From contig NW_023365766.1 of the NCBI RefSeq assembly GCF_000003815.2, positions 1-28,906 of the forward strand: 28,906 bases of DNA, in the 5' to 3' direction. The position numbers and the translations under genes were made by a program. Numbering within the stretch: position 1 is the stretch's first letter; the number at the start of each line of letters is the position of its first letter. Origin of the DNA: Branchiostoma floridae (lineage: Eukaryota > Chordata > Leptocardii > Amphioxiformes > Branchiostomatidae). This document shows, piece after piece, positions 11,285 to 19,339 of the stretch. The notes beneath the pieces were generated by a model, which was not told where the DNA came from, searched no databases, and worked only from the letters and a program-made list of their open reading frames with translations.

Positions 11285-11834
11285 ATTCTCTGGGAGTTAA
11301 ACGTCTCGGAGAGGAAGCTTGGGTCAGGTCATCGGGGCACAGGATTCTCTCTGGTGATACTGCTGGTACATAACTATAAGTAAAATAAACTAGGGGAACC
11401 GTCAAACATAAACATGAAATGGTAAAGCATAATTGAATCAGAATATAAATAATGATAACAAAATAACGGAACAATTCGTACCATAATTCAAGTGAACTCA
11501 AATGCAAACTAAGAAATACGTAAACATAAGTAGTGCATCGGTGTTTACCAAATAATAGTTCCATAAAGAATGTGAACAGATTGACAAAATGATATGCAAC
11601 ATAATTTTCTGTTACAAAACATAAACTAATTGTGAACGGAAAGTAATCAAACTGATCAAATAAGTAAGTCATATCCTTCCTATTGAAACTTAAATCAAAG
11701 ACTGAGTTCACGTCATATTTCGTCTTAATAACAATTTCTGGGGCTGAATCTTTGCATGATTTAATGGAGGCTCTGTGACAATAAAAACAACACAAAAAAT
11801 AACAAAGAACAACAAGTTTACTTGGCTGACCCAT
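11277..11834 (-). CDS. Hydrophobic ORF between LINE ORF1 and ORF2 (uncertain)
   Basis: A 185-codon open frame with ATG at 11834. Its stop overlaps the ORF2 start: ATGTCTAA holds both the ORF2 ATG and this frame's TAA, an eight-base overlap of the kind seen in stop-restart translation. The protein is very rich in F, L, Y, I, V and C, with several long hydrophobic stretches (about residues 8-22, 65-100 and 105-155) that would predict as membrane segments. The C-terminal ~25 residues are polar. No known L1 protein of this type is recalled. T-rich spacer DNA naturally yields such hydrophobic frames, so it may be non-coding. Confidence 0.3.
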   Translation of the reverse strand: MGQPSKLVVLCYFLCCFYCHRASIKSCKDSAPEIVIKTKYDVNSVFDLSFNRKDMTYLFDQFDYFPFTISLCFVTENYVAYHFVNLFTFFMELLFGKHRCTTYVYVFLSLHLSSLELWYELFRYFVIIIYILIQLCFTISCLCLTVPLVYFTYSYVPAVSPERILCPDDLTQASSPRRLTPREYV

Positions 11835-12207
11835 TTGCCATAAAGAGGACAGCGCTACCCTAGGCTTACGTGTTAACCGAACAAGTCAATTGATAGTAAG
11901 TTGAAGATCCATGTTTCAAATGATTTCTTTATTTCACAATATATATATGTACTAGATAGGATGGGAATATATCGCATGTAAAACAGTCACCCGCTTGTAC
12001 ATCACAACAATGTCAACAGGGGAAGAATCCATCTCATTAGCATAACAAAGCTAGAAACTCGTGTTTTAGACAGGTGAGGATTCTTCCCGTGGAGATCGAG
12101 AAAGACTGGCGGATTTCGTAAAACGGCAATTTGACAAAAAAGTCAATAACAAACTTAAGTGAGTTCTTCGACAGAATCAATACTCTTTGTAGTTTTATCA
12201 GCCAGAG
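11835..12207 (-). other. LINE ORF1-ORF2 spacer
   Basis: About 370 bases with no supported ORF between the ORF1 stop and the hydrophobic frame. It includes ATATATATGTA near 11940. Confidence 0.5.
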
Positions 12208-12963
12208 TTACCATGATTCTACAGTTGGCATCCACCCATGCGTCCTTGATACGACCGTTCTTCTTGGCAGTAAACGCGCCGCTGAGAAGATCGTCAAATT
12301 CTCTCTGGTAAGATCAGCTAAGACCAGGAGGGGCCTGTCGTGTTCATCCCGTTTACCTTTGAGTTTACTCCGTGCGCGAAACACGCGGTTCCGGTCCTGC
12401 CAGGATACAAACTTGACTAGCATCAGCCGCGAAGCGTTCTCCTTCCTAGTGCCGACTCGGTGCGCTCGGTCGATGCACTGTGGTTGTAAATCCAGGCCCA
12501 GTTTCACTCTGCAGAAAGTCACTACCTTGTGTACACACATCTCTCCCGTTTCCTTGTCGACCTCAGGAATGCCACGAATGCGCAGACTATTTCTGCGGGA
12601 GTACTGCTCCAAAGCGTTAATTGAGTTACTCACGGCCTTTGGTGGGAGGGGGGTCGTCTCCATGTTCTGAATTTTGCCTTCCACGGTCTCCATTCTCCTT
12701 TCCAACTCCCCCTGGCGTTGAAACATCCGTTCTAAATCCTGGCGCAAAGACTGTACGTCCCTCGCAGTTGCCATGTCTTTGAGTTTTTCGTGGACGGGTT
12801 GTAGTGCAGCTTCTATGGTGGCCTTTATCTCGCCCAACATTGAATTTCCTGCCATTGTGCGCTCACCGGTTAAATGTCCAGAACTTTCCAAGTCGTCGCT
12901 TCCAGAACGTCTTTGACGCTTCTTAGACCGTGTTCTAACCATCAACCATCCGTCTGTAGACAT
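12208..12963 (-). CDS. LINE ORF1 protein, L1-type RNA-binding chaperone
   Basis: In the L1 family, ORF1p binds element RNA as a coiled-coil trimer and acts with ORF2p in the retrotransposition particle. This 251-residue protein is intact. It has a basic NLS-like KKRQRR (14-19) and a coiled-coil region about 45-103 with heptad-like runs (RQDLERMFQRQGELERRM). The Transposase_22-like RRM is about 115-200, with EQYSRRNSLRIRGIP, IDRAHRVG and LMLVKFVSWQDRNRV. A C-terminal domain (about 205-251) with DLTRENL and SAARLLPRR follows. There is no zinc knuckle. The ATG at 12963 lies 87 bases from the element's 5' end. Its intactness contrasts with broken ORF2. Confidence 0.9.
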   Translation of the reverse strand: MSTDGWLMVRTRSKKRQRRSGSDDLESSGHLTGERTMAGNSMLGEIKATIEAALQPVHEKLKDMATARDVQSLRQDLERMFQRQGELERRMETVEGKIQNMETTPLPPKAVSNSINALEQYSRRNSLRIRGIPEVDKETGEMCVHKVVTFCRVKLGLDLQPQCIDRAHRVGTRKENASRLMLVKFVSWQDRNRVFRARSKLKGKRDEHDRPLLVLADLTRENLTIFSAARLLPRRTVVSRTHGWMPTVESW

Positions 12964-13050
12964 TCAATAAGCGTTAATAACGGATCGGTAAGCGATAGGG
13001 TCGGAGCAATGAAAACTCGCTACTGCACCCCGGCCGCCATCTTGAATGTA
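12964..13050 (-). promoter_or_regulatory. LINE 5' UTR with YY1-like site at 13033-13044
   Basis: On the element strand, CAAGATGGCGGC lies within about 7-18 bases of the 5' end. It matches the YY1 consensus (AAGATGGCGGC). Human L1 has a YY1 site at the same place, where it fixes the transcription start. The rest is short and GC-rich. That this is the promoter is inferred from family knowledge. Confidence 0.6.
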
Positions 13051-13065
13051 TCGTCATAATTGTTT
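13051..13065. repeat. LINE target-site duplication, right copy
   Basis: TCGTCATAATTGTTT, identical to 7147-7161, directly beyond the LINE 5' end. Confidence 0.85.
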
Positions 13066-13390
13066 GCAATTTCACTTTCTTGCAGGTACAACAAGTTTGG
13101 AATGAGGTATTTTCCAGTGTCTTATTGGTGCCATCAAGTGCTGCTGCAACGCTCATGTTGGGACTTATCCTGGTGAGAGGCTGCCTGATGTCATCTCCAC
13201 GGTGATGTCCAGAAATATGCACTCAGGACTTCAGCCCGCTTCTGTGTTGTACAGGCCCGATGTGTGACTGATTTGGTTTCTATGGCTGTGTCGATGGCCC
13301 TGATCGTATTCAACCTGTTACTGTTAATTCTGTTCTTTATAAAACTGGTTAATCATTATCTGTTTTCATTTCTGTTTTATTTTCATCTGC
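13066..13390 (+). repeat. Tandem block copy 4 (diverged) with partial foldback element
   Basis: After the LINE the tandem block resumes with TTTCACTTTCTTGCAGG, an acceptor-like tract. At 13121-13138 it has CTTATTGGTGCCATCAAG, the exon-like core seen at about 4110, 5490 and 6866, here with a short deletion after it. From about 13190 to 13382 it matches only the left half of the foldback element (GACTTCAGCCCGCTTCTGTG..., GGCCCGATGTGTG). The right arm is absent. This is the most diverged copy. Confidence 0.55.
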
Positions 13391-13660
13391 CTTAACCTTA
13401 AGAAATAAAAGTTTTCTATGATTCTTCACGTACAAAGGCTCCAAGCTGCCACTATACCACGGAATGTCGACATTTACTGATTCTAGGCTCTGTTGGCTAC
13501 TGTGTCGTAGAGTAAGGATAGAGAATAGTTTTTATTGAGTGACTTTGAGAGTTGTACTGAACTTGTACATTATTTGTTCACTTTGCATTCATCTAATGCT
13601 TTTAAATAAACAGTTTGAAATCAGGTGTACAGTAATTGTTTTATTGCTTTCCCTTTTTAG
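13391..13660 (+). other. Possible 3' UTR with AATAAA at 13604
   Basis: No ORF is recognised. AAATAAA at about 13603-13609 is followed by sequence (13604-13645) whose reverse complement resembles the first 35 bases of the window. It could be the poly(A) region of a plus-strand transcript made of the tandem blocks, or the second end of an inverted repeat. Confidence 0.3.
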
Positions 13661-14243
13661 ACTCTTATGCCCATGAGTATTGGATGGTCCCTCCCTTCCC
13701 AGACCCTTAACCCTATGTGTGAAATAGTTGGTCCCCCTCCATCCCCTCTCCTTGTTTCCATGTTTGACTCCTTTCCAAGGACATTTTAACCCATGCCCCT
13801 TTTCCAGGTCCCTAACCCCATCTGCAATGGATTATCCCGTCCCAGATCCTTGGGATCTATATTCTTTACCCCTGTTAAATGGACGCCCCCTTCCAAGAGT
13901 ATTACCCCATATGAAATGGCTGGTCTTTCCCTAGCCAGACCCTTACCCCGTGTAAAATGTCCCCTTTTCCCAGAGACTTAATGGTTGGTTTCTTCCTTCC
14001 CTGGCTCTTTGCTCAATGTGAAATAGATGGTCCTACTTCTGAGACCCTTAGCCCCAGGTAGAATGATAGGACCCTTTTCTCACATCTTTAATTCCATCTA
14101 ACATAGCTGGCCCCACTCTTTCCTTACATCCATATTTATATGACCAGTCCTCCTTCCCAGAACCTTTGACCTCATGTGTCCCTCCCTTACCCTACCCTTA
14201 CCCATTGTGAAATGGATGGTTCCTACCTTGCCTTACGCTTGTG
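13661..14243. repeat. Degenerate minisatellite, left part
   Basis: An irregular ~40-50 base unit built around GTGAAATGGATGGTCC... followed by TTCCCAGACCCTTAACCCC. At least a dozen diverged units are visible. The same repeat resumes at 18923-19275 on the other side of the Ngaro-type element. The open frames here are repeat artefacts. Confidence 0.8.
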
Positions 14244-14331
14244 AAATTATCGGACAAACTCAAACAAAGACACGGTTTGGCAGAAAAAAGGAAAAAGTTT
14301 AATCAGGGAAAAACTTTTTCGGGGAAAACAC
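14244..14331 (-). repeat. Ngaro split direct repeat B2
   Basis: 88 bases starting AAATTATCGGACAAACTC, matching 14576-14663. It forms the outer 3' end of the minus-strand element. Confidence 0.9.
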
Positions 14332-14417
14332 AGCACTAATAGTAATACTACTTCAACAACTGTAATAACATTCTTAACCTTAAATAACATTTGGCGGAGA
14401 AAAGGGGTGGTGGAGGG

Positions 14418-14577
14418 TGAAAAAGGAGAGCAGAAAGAAACGTCCGACCCGCCTGCCCAGCAAACTTCGAGTGATGTCACTCTCACGTGTTCCGTGTCAA
14501 AGGGCAAACGGGCCGCACCAAGACAAATATCGTTTGCGATCAATTAATAAAAATTACCCAAAAGAAATTTTTCTCAA
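14418..14577 (-). repeat. Ngaro split direct repeat A2
   Basis: 160 bases from TGAAAAAGGAGAGCAG to TTTTTCTCAA, apparently identical to 18763-18922. It is joined directly to B1 through a shared AA at 14576-14577. It includes the same upstream start codon and N-terminal frame as the gag ORF. Confidence 0.9.
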
Positions 14578-14663
14578 ATTATCGGACAAACTCAAACAAA
14601 GACACGGTTTGGCAGAAAAAAGGAAAAAGTTTAATCAGGGAAAAACTTTTTCGGGGAAAACAC
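14576..14663 (-). repeat. Ngaro split direct repeat B1
   Basis: 88 bases matching 14244-14331, adjoining A2. The A2/B1 junction reproduces what the joined ends of a circular intermediate would look like. Confidence 0.9.
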
Positions 14664-14825
14664 CAAAAACAAAAGGCCAAACCGCTAAAAGAAAAACAAA
14701 AAAAAATCAGAAATACACTTAAACATGAAAGTGACGAGAGACACCACCACCCCATTACCCATGAACAAATTAACAAACTGTAATCTCTAAATTGCTACTC
14801 TACGAACACTGCAATGCCTTCAACG

Positions 14826-15170
14826 CTACCGAGGCGTCTTCCACTGGATATGCTTAACCATTCTATAACACAAACGTAATCTTGTAGCCAAGGGAACCTT
14901 CAAATACAGTAGGTAAGCATCAGAACGCCAATCACCCTGGAGGCGGATTAGATCTATGGGAACTCCTGCACGGAATGCAAATGTGGCGCCTCCTCTACGC
15001 CCACTATGGAGAGAGTACCTAGCAGGACTTAGGCCCGCTCTACCTAGTATCTGCTTGAAGGCCTTGTCAAAGATATTCTGATTCAATGGTACAAATCTAC
15101 CCCTATGTGGTCTAACAAAAGCCGCACTCGTATTCTTGTTGCGGTTTAACCTAACCATGTCTAAAAACAC
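14826..15170 (-). pseudogene. Tyrosine recombinase C-terminal fragment (Ngaro/DIRS)
   Basis: In DIRS-order elements the tyrosine recombinase integrates the circular DNA copy. This 114-codon frame contains LHSGRRGGATFAF with the HxxR motif (H55, R58), then IRLQGDWRSDAYLLYL with the conserved W81 and the nucleophile Tyr (Y86 or Y89). The order and spacing are typical of this clade. A full recombinase is 250-300 residues or more. The N-terminal half, with the first catalytic Arg, is missing, because upstream DNA is replaced by diverged duplicates of the same 3' region. It is therefore not functional alone and could only be mobilised in trans. Confidence 0.85.
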
Positions 15171-15410
15171 TGCAATGCCTTCAACGACGCTACTGAGACA
15201 TCTTCTTCCTCTGGATATACGTTACCATTCTATAACACAAACGTAACCTAGTAACTCAGGGAACTCGCAAATACAGACTAATGCCGTCAACTTATGAATA
15301 TACTTTAACTGTTAACGTTCTAAATTAGAGCAAACCCTAACGTAGTACTCAATAGAACTTGTTAATACAGTAGGTGATCCTCGGAACGCCGTTCGCCATG
15401 TTACACCATA
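15165..15410 (-). repeat. Diverged duplicates of the recombinase 3' region
   Basis: Sequence from about 15165 (AACACTGCAATGCCTTCAAC) to 15280 repeats 14804-14910. A further piece at about 15325-15405 (AATACAGTAGGT...GGAACGCC) resembles 14870-14935. These are successive degenerate copies of the recombinase end and its flank, not separate genes. Confidence 0.65.
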
Positions 15411-15624
15411 ATAATAAAGGACAAAAGGGAGAAATCTTAATCTCCATTACTGGAACATACAACACTCTCTCTGCACATTGTAAAGTCTTAGACCACCTGG
15501 CTCTGATCAGCAAAATTCTTGTTTACTACAAAACCATGTAAAGTGAACTGTTTAGTAAGGTCAAAACCGTATTTAGACATAAAGTAATATTTTCGCTGAA
15601 ACATAAGGAAACTTAATATCACTG
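15411..15624. other. Unassigned interior of the Ngaro element
   Basis: No domain or clear repeat was recognised between the recombinase fragments and the satellite array. Confidence 0.4.
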
Positions 15625-16605
15625 GCACAGTGTTGCAGATTCAAATCAAATCCGAGTTCCACAAGTTTACAAACAAAGGTCAGGCCAGGTAATCACGGTA
15701 TAACTAGCATATAGTGCTGTAGATCTCGATCACGCCCGAATTCAACACATATTGAACACACGTCAGGCCATGTTATCACGGTACAATAAGCACAGCGTTG
15801 CAGATTCAAATCACATCCGAGTTCCACAAGTTTACAAACACACGTCAGGCCATGTTAAAAGATACATGTGTATGTTACATCTGGGTCCCTCAACAGTCTC
15901 TGAACAATCTCTGAACAGACTCTGAACAGCCTCTGAACAGTCTCTGAACAGAGACATGGGTCATCTGGCACATTTCATCTAACCTCCAAGCAGACGTTAG
16001 CCCACGATCTCTGAACAGTCTCTGAACAGGCCATGTTATCACAGTACAGCTCCCTAGCAGTGTTGAAGATCCCGTTCACGCCCGAGGTCAACACATAAAC
16101 ACACGCCAGACCATGTTATCACGGTATAACTAGCACAGTGCTGTAGATCCCGATCACGTCCGAGTTCAACACGTAAACACACATCAGGCCATGTTATCAA
16201 AATATAATTTGAGCACAGTCTTGTAGATCCCGATCACGTCCGAGTTCAACACGTAAACACACATCAGGCCATGTTATCACAATATAATTAGCACCGTGTT
16301 GCAGATACGGATCACTTCCGAGTTCAACACGTAAACACACGTCAGGCCATGTTATCACAATACGTATAATTAGCACAGTCTTGTAGATCCCGATCACGTC
16401 CGAGTTCAACACGTAAACACACATCAGGCCATGTTATCACAATATAATTAGCACCGTGTTGCAGATACGGATCACTTCCGAGTTCAACACGTAAACACAC
16501 GTCAGGCCATGTTATCACAATACGTATAATTAGCACAGTCTTGTAGATCCCGATCACGTCCGAGTTCAACACGTAAACACACGTCAGGCCATGTTATCAC
16601 AGTAT
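15625..16605. repeat. ~80 bp satellite array inside the Ngaro element
   Basis: About ten units of ~80 bases with phrases GCACAGTNTTGNAGATCCCGA, TCACGTCCGAGTTCAACACG and CAGGCCATGTTATCAC. Units around 16291-16450 and 16451-16610 repeat as a 160 base dimer with very few differences, so there is a recent higher-order step. The older left units (15625-15860) are more diverged. A short CTCTGAACAG repeat (about 15895-16030) interrupts them. The repetitive open frames on the minus strand are artefacts. Confidence 0.85.
15893..16030. repeat. Short tandem CTCTGAACAG repeat
   Basis: About five consecutive near-copies of an 11-12 base unit (TCTCTGAACAG) at 15895-15952, with two more at about 16010-16030, within the larger satellite. 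Confidence 0.8.
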
Positions 16606-16639
16606 AAAGAAATACGACGTGTCCGAAACAACGGGCTCT

Positions 16640-17096
16640 CATTTCCTGGCTTCGAGGACGATTATCAACATCTCAAGCGAGCGTATCTTTGATCCGAACT
16701 TCTCCAACACGTGGTCTGGGAACACACTGTGAAGAACTGTCCCGAGTCGCGAAATCTGCCGCACCCCGTGCCACCAGCATCAGTCATAACCAACTCGTCC
16801 GGATAGCTACAAATGTCGGGAACCATCATAGATACACCGTTGTATGTGTCCATGACTCTTTACCACCACAGAAAGTCCGATCGGAAGTCCCGTGACAACC
16901 GCAGACTGTGGTGATTCCGCAGTAATGAACGCAATAGCTTCAACATTCGAGATATAAACAACCGCCCAGGTGGGCAATGTCGAGCTTACCAATGAGAGAC
17001 TGAATGTCACGTAGTGATTCCTATGATGCAAAACTGACGTTGGATTAAACAGCTCTGACGGAATATTGATATATTATAAAATACGAATTCCAAATA
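16640..17096 (-). other. Degraded interior, possibly remnant RT region
   Basis: No intact frame. Minus-strand frames here (16665-16853, 16807-17031) are short and shift repeatedly. By position this should follow gag and begin the RT-bearing ORF of a Ngaro element. A weak resemblance to the segment before the RT palm is possible, but no RT motif (such as xxDD) is visible. Confidence 0.25.
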
Positions 17097-18735
17097 TCAA
17101 CTATCAGTATGTCTGTGTTCATAATTCTCGAGTAACGTTCTCCAAGTATATATTTTCAGCTTTGATTTCACTAGTACTGGCCTAAGTGCGCCGATAAAAT
17201 TGTGAAGATTACCGTGTGTCGCGAACTCTTCATGTAACTTGACCATCTTGTGAAAGTTCGCGTGAAGGACCGAGACCCTGGGAGAGGTGGGCGGGGTTTC
17301 CGGAGTTGTGGTTTGTTCTGTCTGTGGAGCCGCCATATGGCCGGGGTTTGTACTGGCAATCCTGAGTCGGATGTGGTGCTCGAATGTCCCGCACTATCAA
17401 GCACGCACTACAGACGTGGTGTAGCCTTGGGGCATTCCATCGTGTACTCCAATGGCCGGATTGCCAGGAACAGGTACCGGATTGAAACTCGCCACAATAC
17501 CGCGGCCTGTTTCCCGCCACACAAGCTACACTGACTGGCTCCGCCCTCGATGACGACACGTTGCCACGAGCGGCGCCAGCTTGTGTCCGGTAGTGGCTCT
17601 CTCTGATGGCATCAAAGGTACCGCGGCTACCCCACGTGAACGATCCATACTCTACCCCGTATAGTAAAGATGCGTGGACTTCCCGAACTAACTTCCAGTC
17701 ATAGTTCACAACATCGAACGTGAGGCCTGCCAGATGAACTAACTGATGCTCTGCGTCAACCGAAACCCGGTCCGAATAAAGAACATTCTTCAGAAAGCCG
17801 TGTACTAACATTAGCAAGGATAACTGATCACTAGCCACGCCCCCTTTATTTCCATATCCTGGGAAGTGCACCTTATGTTGTGGCCAATCAAGTTTGACAT
17901 GACGGGTGCCCGAATCATCAATAGTACGAATTCGACCGCTCTTACCTGCCCGACGTCGGCGGCGCTTGGTAGAACGTGAGCGGGAATCATCAGACATACC
18001 AGAAGTGCCCGAATCATAGCTATCACAGCGCCGGCGTGATATGAAAAGTTTCGAAGAGACACGTACCCCTTTCATCTTGCAACTCTTCCCGCGCGACCCC
18101 CTGCGTCGCTGGCGCCTCCTGAGTTTTCTCATGAAATCTGACTCCGTGCTGTCTGACTGCGACAAACTTGAAACGGAGCCGCGATCCTCGTAACGCTTGC
18201 TCCTGGGTTGTTTCCCACGGCTGGTATCTGGATCCAACAAGTCGTCCAGTGCTTTGTCGACTTCCCTGACTAAGGCCCTAGACTGTCTGAGATCGCGAAT
18301 GTCAGGCTTTTCTGGTCTCGCCGGCCCAGCCTCTCTGCTGGGACTAACGTTACGTGCGCGATGGCGGGAAAACTGGACTGCTGGTGATTCGCTTCTAGCC
18401 CGAGTGCTGGCGTTCTCCCTGCTGTAACCCGACGATTTCTTCAAGTTGAGTGATCTCGACTGTCTCACCTGCGTCTCGTCCGTATCCACAGAGATGCTGT
18501 CTGACCAGACCGCCCGCACCAGGTCGGAAACTTTGCTGTCGCGCCGGAGACTCCGCAACTTCTCCTCCACGTGAGCGCTGCCCCGCTGCTGCTTGAAGTA
18601 TTCTTCATCCGATGAACCTTCTCGTCGCTCAAACTTGCACTTCCCGCGGCCATATGGACCCGGATGGCCTCTCACCGACAGTCGACACACTTTACATCGA
18701 TGTCCCGTCTTCTCTTGCACAAAATCAGACTCCAT
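17097..18735 (-). pseudogene. Ngaro ORF1, Gag-like nucleic-acid-binding protein
   Basis: An open frame of 552 codons runs from 18888 (inside repeat A1) to 17230. The Met at 18735 (residue 52) is a likelier start, because it leaves the terminal repeat and precedes the first conserved motif. That motif is CKVC...H...C (C65, C68, H75, C84), a zinc-knuckle-like motif. A long Ser/Arg-rich basic region follows (about 110-310, with KRRRRRAGK). Then comes a capsid-like middle (DQLSLLMLVHGFLKNVL) and a C-terminal Cys/His cluster (CGEFQSGTC...HHVCSACL...HPTQDC, about 465-511). Near 17330 the reading frame appears to shift: beyond it another frame (17097-17336) gives more protein-like sequence ending in LRPVLVKSKLKIYTW. 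The ORF is probably damaged at its end. Confidence 0.75.
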
Positions 18736-18762
18736 ATCAGCAAATCCGAGAAGAAACAATCT

Positions 18763-18922
18763 TGAAAAAGGAGAGCAGAAAGAAACGTCCGACCCGCCTG
18801 CCCAGCAAACTTCGAGTGATGTCACTCTCACGTGTTCCGTGTCAAAGGGCAAACGGGCCGCACCAAGACAAATATCGTTTGCGATCAATTAATAAAAATT
18901 ACCCAAAAGAAATTTTTCTCAA
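18763..18922 (-). repeat. Ngaro split direct repeat A1
   Basis: The 5' terminal repeat of the minus-strand element, apparently identical to A2 at 14418-14577. It ends in TTCTCAA, after which the minisatellite (GTGGATGG) resumes. Confidence 0.9.
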
Positions 18923-19275
18923 GTGGATGGTCTCTCCTCCCACACCAAGTAAAATGTATGATCCCCCTTTCTCAAATCCTTAACTACATGTGAAATGAAT
19001 GGTCCCCTTGCTTCATGTTAAGCAGATGGCCCTCCTTTATCAGACCTCATGTGAAATGGTTTGTTCCATCTTCCCATACCCTTACTTCCATGCAGTCCAT
19101 GTAACATAGTCGGCCCCCTTTCCCAGAACCTTTGACCCAGTGTGCAATGGATGGTCCCTGCCTTCTTAGACCCTAAAGCTAATATTGAATGGACGATCCC
19201 TTCCCAGAAACTTGAATTTCAAATAATAAATGGGTGTTTCCTCCCTTAAATGTAAAATAGATGCTTAACGTTAAT
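18923..19275. repeat. Degenerate minisatellite, right part
   Basis: Continues the unit seen at 13661-14243 (AAATGxATGGTCCC..., CCCAGAACC). Removing the Ngaro element joins GTGAA to GTGGATGG, close to the repeat's own phrase GTGAAATGGATGG. Confidence 0.75.
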
Positions 19276-19339
19276 CCCTTAAATGTAAAATGGGGCCATG
19301 TTTGACAGTTTATACTTCTGATTGGTTACCATAATGATT

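Larger units (their letters stand above)
7161..13050 (-). mobile_element. Near full-length L1/Tx1-like LINE, inserted with target-site duplication
   Basis: Read on the minus strand, it has a short 5' UTR with a YY1-like site, an L1-type ORF1, a ~920 base interval containing a hydrophobic ORF, a broken ORF2 (APE endonuclease, reverse transcriptase, C-terminal Cys/His motif), an AT-rich 3' UTR, and an A-rich tail interspersed with T. The 15 bases TCGTCATAATTGTTT flank it at 7147-7161 and 13051-13065. Total length is about 5.9 kb. It splits tandem block 3/4. It is defective: ORF2 carries one stop and two frameshifts. Confidence 0.93.
14244..18922 (-). mobile_element. Ngaro-type (DIRS-order) tyrosine-recombinase retroelement, internally degraded
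   Basis: On the minus strand the order is A1 (18922-18763), gag-like ORF, satellite array, recombinase C-terminus, B1 (14663-14576), A2 (14577-14418), B2 (14331-14244). A1/A2 (160 bases) and B1/B2 (88 bases) appear identical within each pair. This split-direct-repeat layout is diagnostic of Ngaro/PAT-like elements, which integrate by tyrosine recombinase without target duplication. A shared AA joins B1 to A2 and sits at both outer ends, as a crossover core would. No recognisable intact RT/RNase H remains, so this copy is non-autonomous. It sits inside a minisatellite. Confidence 0.88.

Noticed and set aside
13661-14243. Interstitial telomeric repeat (CCCTTAACCC-like phrases)
   Set aside because: The phrases are spaced about 45 bases apart inside a longer unit and are not tandem hexamers.
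14247-14543. Separate 98-codon gene
   Set aside because: Its first ~42 codons equal the gag N-terminal extension because it lies in repeat A2, and the rest runs into B2 non-coding sequence.
16197-16572. Repetitive minus-strand frames of 75-76 codons
   Set aside because: They are read-through of the 80 bp satellite (the same peptide repeats), not a repeat protein with support.
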